Shown piece by piece: positions 1-7,730 of a stretch of 64,000 bases of DNA (position 1 is its first letter; each line of letters opens with the position of its first letter). The notes under the pieces were generated by a model. The model was not told the DNA's origin, did not search any database, and saw nothing but the letters and a program-made list of their open reading frames with translations. Position numbers and translations under genes: made by a program. The DNA is taken from assembly GCA_035551675.1 (NCBI GenBank), contig DASZMV010000052.1, forward strand, positions 1 through 64,000, in the 5' to 3' direction. This stretch comes from JAFECT01 sp035551675. Its GTDB lineage: Bacteria > Pseudomonadota > Alphaproteobacteria > Caulobacterales > Caulobacteraceae.

Positions 1-573
1 GCGCACGTCGCCGCCGGCCCCGCGATCACCGACTATTCGATCGGCGACGCCCACGCCAAGGTGACGGTGATCGAGTACGGCTCGGTCAGCTGTCCGCATT
101 GCGCCCACTTCGCCGCCAACGTCTTCCCCGAGTTCAAGAAGAAGTGGGTGGACACCGGCAAGGTGCGGTACGTTTTCCGCGAGACGCCGATCCACGACGA
201 GATGGACGTCGCGGCGTTCCGCGTGGTGCACTGCGCCGGGCCCAAGAACTATTGGGCCGCCGTCGAGTCGCTGTTCCAGAGTCAGGACGAGCTGTTCAAG
301 ACCCAGGACGTGAAGGCGTGGCTGATGACCACCGGCGCCAAGTTCGGCATGGACGAAGCCAAGCTCAAGGCCTGTGTCGACGACCAGGCCGCCGACCAGG
401 CGCTGTTCAAGCACATGCAGGCCGAAAACGCCGAGTATAAGATCAACCAGACGCCGACCCTGATCGTGAACGGCAAGAAGATGGCGGGCGATCCGACGCT
501 GGCTAACCTCGACGCCGCGATCGTTGCGGCCGAATCGCCCCACAAGGCCGCGCCCGCTCACAAGAAGAAATAG
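1..573 (+). CDS. DsbA-family thioredoxin-fold oxidoreductase (5' end missing)
   Basis: The reading frame is open from base 1, so the N-terminus, and probably a signal peptide, lies outside the window. The visible 190 residues carry the thioredoxin active site CPHC (Cys31 and Cys34 of the visible part) in the context EYGSVSCPHCAHF, and a cis-Pro loop in QTPTLIVNGKK. This is the layout of DsbA/DsbG-like proteins that oxidise or isomerise disulfides in the periplasm. The Lys-rich tail ends 6 bases before smc, so the two genes are probably co-transcribed. An internal GTG at 61 is not the real start because homology begins upstream of it. The exact substrate role (DsbA or a BdbD-like enzyme) cannot be told from this part. 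Confidence 0.85.
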   Translation, partial: AHVAAGPAITDYSIGDAHAKVTVIEYGSVSCPHCAHFAANVFPEFKKKWVDTGKVRYVFRETPIHDEMDVAAFRVVHCAGPKNYWAAVESLFQSQDELFKTQDVKAWLMTTGAKFGMDEAKLKACVDDQAADQALFKHMQAENAEYKINQTPTLIVNGKKMAGDPTLANLDAAIVAAESPHKAAPAHKKK

Positions 574-579
574 ACCCCA

Positions 580-3500
580 GTGGATTTCCAGCGTCTCCGT
601 CTTTCGGGCTTCAAGTCCTTCGTCGAACCCAACGAGTTCCGCATCGAACCGGGGCTGACCGGCGTGGTCGGCCCGAACGGCTGCGGTAAGTCGAACATTC
701 TCGAGGCCCTGCGCTGGGTTATGGGCGCCAACTCGGCCAAGGCCATGCGCGGCACGGGCATGGACGACGTGATCTTCTCGGGCGCGTCGAACCGGCCGCC
801 GCGCAATCACGCCGAAGTCTCGCTGACCATCGACAACTCCCGGCGCAAGGCGCCCGCGCCCTTCACCGACGCGCCGATCCTGGAAGTCACGCGCCGCATC
901 GACCGCGGCGAGGGCTCGACCTATCGCGTCAACGGCAAGGAAGTGCGCGCGCGCGACGTGCAGCTCTTGTTCGCCGACGCCTCGACCGGCGCCAACTCGC
1001 CGGCGCTGGTGCGCCAGGGCCAGATTTCCGAACTGATCGCAGCCAAGCCGCAGAATCGCCGCCGCATCCTGGAAGAAGCCGGCGGCGTCGCGGGCCTGCA
1101 CAACCGCCGCCACGAGGCCGAGCTGCGCCTGCGCGGCGCCGAGACCAATCTCTCGCGTCTCGACGACGTCACCCGCGAGCTCGAGACCAATTTCAACCGC
1201 CTGCGCCGCGAGGCGCGCCAGGCGGAGCGCTACAAGAAGATTTCCGGCGAGATCCGCGCTCTGCAGGGCGCGGTGCTCTACGGCCGCTGGCTCGACGCGA
1301 AGACTGCGCTGGAGCGTGCGCGCGAGGAGCTGGCGGAGACCACCTCGGCCGTCGAAACCACCGCCTCGGCCGCGGCCCAGGCCCAGACGCTCGCCATCGA
1401 CGCCGCCGAGGCGCTGAAGCCGCTGCGTGAGGAAGACGCGGTCGCCGCCGCCGTGCTGCACCGGCTAACCCTCGAACGCGACCGCCTCGAAGGCGAGGAG
1501 CGTCAGGCCCGCGCCGAGGTCGAGCGCCTCGAAGGCGAGCTGATGCGCATCGACACCGACCGCGACCGCGAGGCGCGCAACGTCGAGGACGCGGGCGGCC
1601 AGCTCGCGCGCCTGTCGGCCGAAATCGCCGCCCTCGAAGCCGAGATCGCGGCCTCGCCGAAACGCGGACCGGAACTGGAAGCCGCTTTCGCCGCCGCCGA
1701 GGCCATCCGCGCCGACGCCCAGGCCGAGGTGGAGCGCATCGCCGGCGCCATGGCCGCCGACCGCGCCCGCGCCGAAGCCGCCGCGGCGCGCCGGCGCGAA
1801 GCCGAGGCGCGTCTGCAACGCGCGCAGCACGCACTGACCCAGGCCCGCGCCGAACGCGAAGCGCTGGGCCCGCTGGAAGACCCCCAGATCGAAACCGCGC
1901 GCAGGGCCCTCACCGACGCGGTGCAAAAGCTGCAGGCGGCGCGCGCCGCCCTGGAAGCCGCCGAAGCCAAACGCGCCTCGGCGCAACAGGCCGAAGCCGC
2001 CGCGCGCCAGAACGTACGTCAGCAGGAAGACAAGCTGGGGCGCCTGCAGACCGAGGCGCGCGGCCTCGCGCAACTCTTGACCGCGTCCAAGCGCGAGTTT
2101 CCGCCGGCGCTCGACGCCGTGCGCGCCGACAAGGGTTACGAAGCCGCGCTGGCGGCGGCGTTTGGCGACGATCTGGACGCGGCGCTAGATCCGCAAGCGC
2201 CCGCTTATTGGGGCGGCGCCGACGCGAATCCGCCCGCATGGCCGCCAGGCGTCGAACCGCTGGCCGGCCACATCGAAGCGCCTGCGGCGCTTACCGCGCG
2301 CCTCGGCTTCATCGGCGTCGTCGCGCAGTCGGATGGCGCGCGTCTCGCGTCATCGCTGCCGAGCGGCGCGCGGCTGGTGTCCAAGGAGGGCGATCTCTGG
2401 CGTTGGGACGGTTTCGTCGCGCGCGCCGAGGCGCCCAAGCCCGCCGCCGTTCGCCTGGCGCAACGCACGCGCCTGGCCGAACTCGAAGCCGAGATCGACC
2501 GGCTGAAGCCCGCGGTGGACGAGGCGCAACAGGCGCACCGAGCCGCGGTCGCCGCCGTGCAGGAAGCCGAGAGCGAGCTGCAACCCGCCCGCCGCGCGCC
2601 ACCGGAAGCCGAGCGCGCCGTCGCCGGCGCGCGCGATCACGCCGAACGTCTCGCGCGCGAACAGACCCGCCGCGAAGCCCGCGCCCAGACGCTGGACGAA
2701 ACCACCCAACGCCTCGAAGCCGAAGCCGGCGAAGCGCAGGACATCCTCGACCGCGAAGCGTCGGGCGAGAACACCGGCGGCAGCGACGAACTGCAAGTCG
2801 AACTCGACGCCGCGCGCGAGCGCGCCGAAGCCGCACGCAGCGACGCCGCCCAGGCGCGCCTGGAGCGAGATGCCGAATCCCGCGAACGCGCCGGCCGCGA
2901 ACAGCGTCTCACCGCATTCAAGCGCGACCACGCCGACTGGCAGCGCCGGTCGAAGATCTCCGCCGACCACGTCGACGTCCTGGCCAACGACCGCGAACGC
3001 ACCTTCGGCGCCCTGGAGCGCGCGCGCTCGACGCCGGGCCAGATCGCCGAACGCCGCGAACAACTGCTCGACGGCTTCAACCAGGCCGAGGAACGCCGCA
3101 AAGCGTCCGCCGACGCGCTGGCCGAGGACGAAAAGCTGGCGCAGGACTCCGACAAGGCCGCGCGCGCCGCCGATCACGCGGCCGGACAGGCCCGCGAAGC
3201 CCGCGCCGGCGCGATCGCGCGCGATGAAGCCGCCACCCAGCGCATGACCGAAACCGAAGCCCAGGTGCGCGAAACTGCGCACATGTCGCCGGAGGAACTG
3301 GGCCAGAAGCTGAAGGACGAGGCGATCGCCCAGCCCAAGGACGCGGCGGGCGCCGAGTCGCTGCTCTACGGCCTCGAGCGCGAGCGCGAACAGCTGGGCG
3401 CGGTGAACCTGCTGGCCGAGGACGAGGCGAAGGACCTGAACGAGCGCCTGCAGTCGATGAAGTCCGAGCGGCTTGACCTGACCAACGCCATCAAGAAATT

Positions 3501-4017
3501 GCGCGACGGCATCGACGAGCTGAACAGCGAGGGCCGCGAGCGCCTGCTGGCCGCCTTCGACGTCATCAACGAGCACTTCAAGGCGCTGTTCCAGGCGCTG
3601 TTCGACGGCGGCCAGGCGGAACTGCGTCTTGTGGAATCGGACGACCCGCTGGAAGCCGGTCTCGAAATCTACGCCTGCCCGCCGGGCAAGCGTCTGGCGA
3701 CCATGAGCCTGATGTCCGGCGGCGAGCAGGCGCTGACCGCTTCGGCCCTGATCTTCGGCGTGTTCCTGGCCAACCCGGCTCCGGTCTGCGTGCTGGACGA
3801 GGTCGACGCGCCGCTGGACGACGCCAACGTCGACCGCTTCTGCCGCATGCTCGACGAGATGCGCCGACGCACCGACACGCGCTTCGTGGTCATCACCCAC
3901 AATCCGGTGACCATGTCCCGCGTCGACCGCCTGTTCGGCGTCACCATGCCGGAACGCGGCATCTCGCAACTCGTCTCGGTCGACCTGACCCAGGCGGAAA
4001 TGCTGGCGGCGCAGTAG
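580..4017 (+). CDS. smc: Chromosome segregation ATPase SMC
   Basis: SMC dimers form the condensin that compacts and separates chromosomes. The 1145-residue length is typical of the family. Seen in the sequence: Walker A GPNGCGKSN at residues 31-39, long Ala/Glu/Arg-rich coiled coils (about 166-500 and 650-960), a Gly/Pro-rich hinge between them (about 505-640), the ABC signature LMSGGEQAL near residue 1045, and Walker B VCVLDEVDAPLDD near 1069. GTG at 580 is the start: it lies 6 bases after the upstream stop and gives the usual N-terminus MDFQRLRLSGFKSF. The coiled-coil codons are so GC-rich that several long antisense frames stay open; these are shadows. No ScpA or ScpB gene is nearby. Confidence 0.97.
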   Translation: MDFQRLRLSGFKSFVEPNEFRIEPGLTGVVGPNGCGKSNILEALRWVMGANSAKAMRGTGMDDVIFSGASNRPPRNHAEVSLTIDNSRRKAPAPFTDAPILEVTRRIDRGEGSTYRVNGKEVRARDVQLLFADASTGANSPALVRQGQISELIAAKPQNRRRILEEAGGVAGLHNRRHEAELRLRGAETNLSRLDDVTRELETNFNRLRREARQAERYKKISGEIRALQGAVLYGRWLDAKTALERAREELAETTSAVETTASAAAQAQTLAIDAAEALKPLREEDAVAAAVLHRLTLERDRLEGEERQARAEVERLEGELMRIDTDRDREARNVEDAGGQLARLSAEIAALEAEIAASPKRGPELEAAFAAAEAIRADAQAEVERIAGAMAADRARAEAAAARRREAEARLQRAQHALTQARAEREALGPLEDPQIETARRALTDAVQKLQAARAALEAAEAKRASAQQAEAAARQNVRQQEDKLGRLQTEARGLAQLLTASKREFPPALDAVRADKGYEAALAAAFGDDLDAALDPQAPAYWGGADANPPAWPPGVEPLAGHIEAPAALTARLGFIGVVAQSDGARLASSLPSGARLVSKEGDLWRWDGFVARAEAPKPAAVRLAQRTRLAELEAEIDRLKPAVDEAQQAHRAAVAAVQEAESELQPARRAPPEAERAVAGARDHAERLAREQTRREARAQTLDETTQRLEAEAGEAQDILDREASGENTGGSDELQVELDAARERAEAARSDAAQARLERDAESRERAGREQRLTAFKRDHADWQRRSKISADHVDVLANDRERTFGALERARSTPGQIAERREQLLDGFNQAEERRKASADALAEDEKLAQDSDKAARAADHAAGQAREARAGAIARDEAATQRMTETEAQVRETAHMSPEELGQKLKDEAIAQPKDAAGAESLLYGLEREREQLGAVNLLAEDEAKDLNERLQSMKSERLDLTNAIKKLRDGIDELNSEGRERLLAAFDVINEHFKALFQALFDGGQAELRLVESDDPLEAGLEIYACPPGKRLATMSLMSGGEQALTASALIFGVFLANPAPVCVLDEVDAPLDDANVDRFCRMLDEMRRRTDTRFVVITHNPVTMSRVDRLFGVTMPERGISQLVSVDLTQAEMLAAQ

Positions 4018-4170
4018 GGCGCGCGCGTCTGCAATAAGGGACTCGGGCGCGGGCGTTGGAACGCGTACGGGCCGCCTCACCGCTCGATCCCGGCAAAGCA
4101 CCGCTTTTTGACCCGCGGCGGCGCGTCGCAATTCAATAAAATCAATAGGTTAACACCTGATCACAGTGTC

Positions 4171-4197
4171 TTGACGCACTGCACCACGCTCTATAGG
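4171..4197 (+). promoter_or_regulatory. Predicted housekeeping promoter of the atp (F0) operon
   Basis: TTGACGC at 4171-4177 matches the Caulobacter-type -35 consensus TTGACGS exactly. Twelve bases further on, TCTATAGG (4190-4197) resembles the -10 consensus GCTANAWC. The predicted transcript would begin near 4204. Its leader contains a GC stem (GGCCGCG at 4217-4223 with CGCGGCC at 4234-4240) just before atpI. The rest of the 4018-4256 gap has no other feature I can support. Confidence 0.45.
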
Positions 4198-4256
4198 TTC
4201 CGCGCCGACCTAACCGGGCCGCGACGGCGACGCCGCGGCCGCTTTCTTAGGCGCTC

Positions 4257-4601
4257 ATGTCCCGTCGGGATGATCAGAACGACGAGGCGCTCAAGCGTCT
4301 CGGCAAAGGGCTCGACGCCTTCGAGGCGGAGCGGGCGCGTTCATCATCGACCGACATGACGGGACAGGCCGGAGCCTTCCGCTTCCTGGGGGAAGTGATC
4401 GGCGGGGTTCTGGGCGGGCTGGGGCTTGGCTGGTTGTTCGACCGGTTCGCCCACACCAGTCCATGGGGGCTGATCGGCGGCACGCTGATCGGCCTGGTGG
4501 TTTCCGTGATCCTCGTCGTGAACGGGGCGTCGCGGATGGCGGATGAAGCGTCGAAGCGGTCCGGGCCCCTGCCCTCCGTTCCCGACGATGATGAAGACTA
4601 G
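4257..4601 (+). CDS. atpI: ATP synthase assembly protein I (AtpI)
   Basis: AtpI is a small membrane protein that helps assemble the c-ring and may carry Mg2+. The 114-residue product has a charged, hydrophilic N-terminus (1-38) and two Gly-rich membrane segments (about 40-60 and 68-92), with the family-like stretches GGVLGGLGLGWLFDRF and GLIGGTLIGLVVSV. It is the first gene of the F0 operon, 9 bases before atpB, which is the usual place for this gene in Alphaproteobacteria. The acidic tail VPDDDED is also common. Identification rests on size, topology and context. Confidence 0.85.
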   Translation: MSRRDDQNDEALKRLGKGLDAFEAERARSSSTDMTGQAGAFRFLGEVIGGVLGGLGLGWLFDRFAHTSPWGLIGGTLIGLVVSVILVVNGASRMADEASKRSGPLPSVPDDDED

Positions 4602-4610
4602 GGCGTCGGA

Positions 4611-5435
4611 ATGAAGATCGCAGTCGCTATCCAGCCGATGGAACAGTTCCTGGTCCATGCGGTGGTTCCGCTGAAGGTGAGCCTCGGCGGCATGGCGCTC
4701 GACCTGTCGATCACCAACTCGACGCTCATGATGTTCGTCGCCGCCCTGACCGTGTGCCTGATCCTGGGCCTGTCCTCACGCGGCGCGGTGGTGCCCGGCC
4801 GCATGCAGGCGGTCGGCGAGATGCTGTACGACATGGTCGACGGCATTCTGGTGGGTCCGATCATCGGCGAGAAGGGCCGGCCCTACCTGCCCTTCATCTT
4901 CTCGATCTTCATGCTGATCCTGGCGATGAACCTGCTGGGCGTGCTGCTTGCCTTCGGCAACGTCGGCGGCATGCGCTGGACGTTCACGCCGACGACGCAA
5001 CTCGCGGTAACCGCGACGCTCGCCGTGCTGACCTTCGTCAGCGTCATCGTGATCGGCTTCATGAAGAACGGCCTGCGTTTCTTCAAGCTGTTCTGGCCGT
5101 CCGGCATGCCGTTCGTCATGGCGCTGTTCGTGATGCCGTTCGAGATCATCTCCTTCATGATCCGCCCCCTGACCCTGGCCATGCGACTGTTCGGCAACAT
5201 GCTCGGCGGCCACGTGGTCATGTACATCTTCGGCAGCTTCGTGGTGATGCTGGGCCTGATCGGCGCGACCGGCGGCCTCGCCACCCTGGGCTATCTCGGC
5301 TCTGGTTTGAGCTTTGCGATGGTCATCGCGCTCACCGGTCTCGAGCTGGTCGTCGCCGGCCTGCAAGCCTTTGTTTTCGCCGCCCTGGCCACCGTCTATC
5401 TGAGCGAGGTCGTGAACCTCGGCCACGGGCACTAG
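4611..5435 (+). CDS. atpB: F0F1 ATP synthase subunit a
   Basis: Subunit a forms the proton half-channels of F0 in the inner membrane. The protein has 274 residues and multiple hydrophobic segments. The essential arginine is visible as Arg192 in RPLTLAMRLFGNMLGGH, followed by the C-terminal helix TGLELVVAGLQAFVFA and the ending VYLSEVVNLGHGH. The start at 4611 gives an N-terminus (PMEQFLVH) close to other alphaproteobacterial AtpB proteins. It lies between atpI and atpE in the conserved order. Confidence 0.97.
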   Translation: MKIAVAIQPMEQFLVHAVVPLKVSLGGMALDLSITNSTLMMFVAALTVCLILGLSSRGAVVPGRMQAVGEMLYDMVDGILVGPIIGEKGRPYLPFIFSIFMLILAMNLLGVLLAFGNVGGMRWTFTPTTQLAVTATLAVLTFVSVIVIGFMKNGLRFFKLFWPSGMPFVMALFVMPFEIISFMIRPLTLAMRLFGNMLGGHVVMYIFGSFVVMLGLIGATGGLATLGYLGSGLSFAMVIALTGLELVVAGLQAFVFAALATVYLSEVVNLGHGH

Positions 5436-5488
5436 CGCTTGGCACTGAACCCTTTCCAACCTGACTACACTCTGAAGAGGAACGACTG

Positions 5489-5713
5489 ATGGATCCCGTT
5501 GCAGCGAAGTATATCGGCGCCGGTCTGGCCGCCATGGGCATGATCGGCGCGGGCGCCGGCCTGGGCGCCCTGTTCGGCGGTTACCTGCAAGCCGCCATTC
5601 GCAACCCGGCCGCCGCCGGCCAGGAACGCGTGTGGTTGTTCCTCGGCATGGCGCTGACCGAATCGATGGGCATCTTCGCCCTCGTGGTCGCGCTGCTCCT
5701 CCGCTACGCCTGA
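5489..5713 (+). CDS. atpE: F0F1 ATP synthase subunit c
   Basis: Subunit c builds the rotating ring. The 74-residue protein is a two-helix hairpin: a Gly/Ala-rich first helix, the polar loop RNPAAAGQ, and a second helix with the proton-carrying carboxylate at Glu58 (GMALTESMGIF). Length and loop fit the family well. A good ribosome site (AAGAGGAA, about 5476) precedes the ATG, as expected for the most highly expressed F0 subunit. Glu rather than Asp and no extra sodium-site pattern suggest a proton-coupled enzyme. Confidence 0.97.
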   Translation: MDPVAAKYIGAGLAAMGMIGAGAGLGALFGGYLQAAIRNPAAAGQERVWLFLGMALTESMGIFALVVALLLRYA

Positions 5714-5735
5714 TTTCGAAGGACGGCTGAAGCCG

Positions 5736-6242
5736 ATGGCGTTCCCCGTACTCGAAAGCGGCCTGCCGCAGTTCGACACCCATTGGTGGCCGGGCCAGAT
5801 CTTCTGGACCCTGGTCACCTTCACGGTGCTGTTCTTCCTGATGCGTTGGATCTTCGTCCCGCGCATCGGCGGCGCGATTGCGGGCCGCGAGGACAAGATC
5901 GCGGGCGACGTCGGACTGGCGCGTAAGCTGAAGGACGAGGCGCAGGCCCAGGCCGCCGCCGCGGAAGCCGAACGCGCCGAAGCGCACGCCAAGGCGCGCG
6001 CCATCGGGGCCGAAGCCAAGGGCAAGGCGGACAACGAGATCGCAGCCAGGCGCGCCGCCGAAGACGCCAAGCTGGCCGAGACCCTCGCCATCGCCGAGGT
6101 CGCGATCCGCACGGCCAAGGAACAGTCGATGAGCAATGTACGCGCGATCGCGTCCGACGCGGCGCGTCAGATCGTGGGCAAGCTCACCGGCGCCGAGGCC
6201 AGCGCGTCGGAAGTCGACACCGCGATCGCGGGCAGGCGCTGA
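5736..6242 (+). CDS. atpG: F0F1 ATP synthase subunit b' (first b-type subunit)
   Basis: Alphaproteobacteria have two different b-type stator subunits; this is the one placed first. The 168-residue protein has one membrane anchor (about 22-45, IFWTLVTFTVLFFLMRWIFV) followed by a long Ala/Glu/Lys-rich helix that reaches towards F1. Most of the helix has no stop in other frames, which explains overlapping shadow frames. It lies 22 bases after atpE and one base before the second b subunit. The symbol atpG (also atpF2 or atpX) is used inconsistently for b'. Confidence 0.92.
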   Translation: MAFPVLESGLPQFDTHWWPGQIFWTLVTFTVLFFLMRWIFVPRIGGAIAGREDKIAGDVGLARKLKDEAQAQAAAAEAERAEAHAKARAIGAEAKGKADNEIAARRAAEDAKLAETLAIAEVAIRTAKEQSMSNVRAIASDAARQIVGKLTGAEASASEVDTAIAGRR

Positions 6243-6243
6243 C

Positions 6244-6744
6244 ATGGACATCATGAAACTCCTGCAGGACGCGGAATTCTGGGTCGGCGCCGCGTTTGTC
6301 CTGTTCATCGCGCTGCTGATCTGGGTGGGCGTGCCCAAGGCGCTGGGCGGCATGCTCGACGCGCGCGCCCAGAAAGTGCGCGATCAGCTGGCCGAGGCCG
6401 AGCGTCTGCGTCGCGAAGCCGAACAGCTTCTCGCCTCCATCACCAAGGAGCGCGAAGCCGCTGAAAAGACGGCTGCCGATATCATCGCCAACGCCAAGGA
6501 ACAGGCCAAACGCCTGAAGGCCCAGGCGAAAATCCAGCTGGAAGAGCAGATCAAGCGTCGCGCCGAGATGGCCGAACGCAAGATCGCCCAGGCCGAGGCC
6601 CAGGCCGCCGCGGAAGTAAAAGCCGCCGCCGCCGATCTGGCCACCGAGCTCGCGGAAAGGGTGCTGACCACGCGGCTCGCGACGACGGGTTCGGATCCCC
6701 TCGTCGACCGCGCGATCAAGGACCTGCCGGCGAAGCTCAGCTAG
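6244..6744 (+). CDS. atpF: F0F1 ATP synthase subunit b
   Basis: This is the second stator subunit, 166 residues: a membrane helix at about 12-32 (FWVGAAFVLFIALLIWVGV) and then a coiled-coil stalk with a heptad-rich Ala/Glu/Lys/Arg pattern. The frame stays open upstream to 6136 inside atpG, but ATG 6244 is preferred: it follows the upstream TGA by one base and puts the membrane helix at the N-terminus. It is the last gene of the operon. A strong intrinsic terminator follows at 6781, and no F1 genes (atpHAGDC) follow, as usual in Alphaproteobacteria. Confidence 0.96.
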   Translation: MDIMKLLQDAEFWVGAAFVLFIALLIWVGVPKALGGMLDARAQKVRDQLAEAERLRREAEQLLASITKEREAAEKTAADIIANAKEQAKRLKAQAKIQLEEQIKRRAEMAERKIAQAEAQAAAEVKAAAADLATELAERVLTTRLATTGSDPLVDRAIKDLPAKLS

Positions 6745-6751
6745 AGAAATT

Positions 6752-7053
6752 GGACCACAAAGCGCACCAAGCGCACGAAGACGGCGGCGATCCGAAAGGA
6801 CGCCGCCGTTTTTTTGTCTGACGTAGCTAAAGGATTGTCCACGAACCACACAAACCACACGAACCAGGTCGCGTCTCCAGCGTGCTCCTTCGCGCGAAGC
6901 GCCTTTCAGAAAAGCCGCGTCTACGACGCGGGGAGATTGAGCGCGTTTGTGTGGTTCGTGTGGTTCGTGGACAATCGATTGCGACGTTGAAGGCCGCGCC
7001 GCCGTCCACGGACTGTCGCCTTAGTGCGCTTAGTGCGCTTGGTGGTTCATTTT
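6752..7053. repeat. Nested inverted-repeat element between convergent genes (copy 1)
   Basis: The outer arms are 6752-6780 (CCACAAAGCGCACCAAGCGC...) and 7018-7053 (reverse complement type, ...GCGCTTGGTGGTTCATTTT). The inner arms are 6833-6868 (ACGAACCACACAAACCACAC...) and 6943-6975, close to its reverse complement. Each arm is itself made of short repeated units such as AACCACAC or GCGCACNAAG. The outer arm recurs at 26031-26066. The element fills the 3' junction between atpF and the convergent membrane-protein gene, whose last codons lie inside the right arm. No other gene is seen in 6745-7029. Confidence 0.8.
6781..6816 (+). terminator. Rho-independent terminator of the atp operon
   Basis: A perfect 9-bp GC stem (ACGGCGGCG at 6781-6789 and CGCCGCCGT at 6801-6809) with an 11-base loop is followed by a run of seven T (6809-6815). 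It lies 36 bases after the atpF stop and inside the left part of a larger inverted-repeat region. Confidence 0.85.
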
Positions 7054-7458
7054 TCCGGCAAAGCTCTGCTTCAGCCACCGCCGCGTGGCCCGCAGAGCGT
7101 GAAGCCGGCCGCGGAAGAAGAAGCGTTCGCTGCGCAGGCTGGCGTGCCACATGACGCGCAGGACCTCGGGCTTGGGCCGCATCAGGCGGCGCAGCGGAAA
7201 CACCCAGTTCGGGTGACGCCGCTGCAGGCGCACGAACTTGCGCTTGGCGGTGAACGAGCTGCGCAACACGATCGCTAAGCCGATCACCACCACCGGCAGA
7301 CCCAGGTGGCCCGGCAGCAGCGACCCGACCGCGCCCACCGCCAGCAGCGCCACGCCCAGGCTCATCATCGCCCAGCGCCGTATCCACCGCATCGCGGCGT
7401 GCGAAGCGTGGGTGTGAGCGTGCGGATGGTGCAGGACGACAGACATGCGGGTAGGCAC
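7030..7458 (-). CDS. Small membrane protein (PGPGW/DUF454-like)
   Basis: The 142-residue protein has a His-rich N-terminus (HHPHAHTHASHA), two adjacent membrane segments (about 29-65, with SLLPGHLGLPVVVIGLAIVL between and within them) and a strongly basic C-terminal half. The LPG-x-LGLPVVVIGLAIVL pattern resembles the small PGPGW or YbaN/DUF454 membrane families, whose function is unknown. The last residues (MNHQAH) are encoded by the right arm of the inverted repeat at 7018-7053. A start further in (the second Met, after the His-rich stretch) is possible. Confidence 0.65.
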   Translation of the reverse strand: MPTRMSVVLHHPHAHTHASHAAMRWIRRWAMMSLGVALLAVGAVGSLLPGHLGLPVVVIGLAIVLRSSFTAKRKFVRLQRRHPNWVFPLRRLMRPKPEVLRVMWHASLRSERFFFRGRLHALRATRRWLKQSFAGKMNHQAH

Positions 7459-7730
7459 GGGAGCTGGAGGGCCACTAACGCATGACCGGCGATCGGGCTG
7501 CGCACATGGGCGCCAAACCCGGCGGGATTAAGAGCACGGGCGTCCTTTACGCCCGGTTCACACGGGGTTTCCGGGAGGCGTTGCTGCGGTGCAACATAAG
7601 GGGCGGCCGGAGGCTGTCCGATTTAACCTTTGCCGCGTCTTGAACGCTCCAGGACTACCCATACGTGTTATGGCTACGCTGTTTCCAGACAGGCGCTCTT
7701 GCGCCGGTCCGGCGTAGGTCGAGGTCTTCC
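7459..7730. other. Divergent intergenic region upstream of the flotillin-like gene
   Basis: These 272 bases separate two divergently transcribed genes and must hold both promoters. A small stem GGGCG/CGCCC lies near 7540-7555. I see no convincing consensus promoter, RNA gene or small gene here. Confidence 0.4.

Noticed and set aside
2350..4131. A 593-residue minus-strand frame opposite smc
   Set aside because: It overlaps the whole C-terminal half of a clear smc gene and has Arg/Gly/Val-rich, low-complexity composition with no motif.
4108..4359. An 83-residue frame before and into atpI
   Set aside because: It overlaps atpI in another frame and contains the predicted promoter; composition is Arg-rich.
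6882..7278. Small open frames in the gap after the atp operon
   Set aside because: They run through inverted-repeat arms and antisense to a membrane-protein gene, and have no ribosome site or family match.
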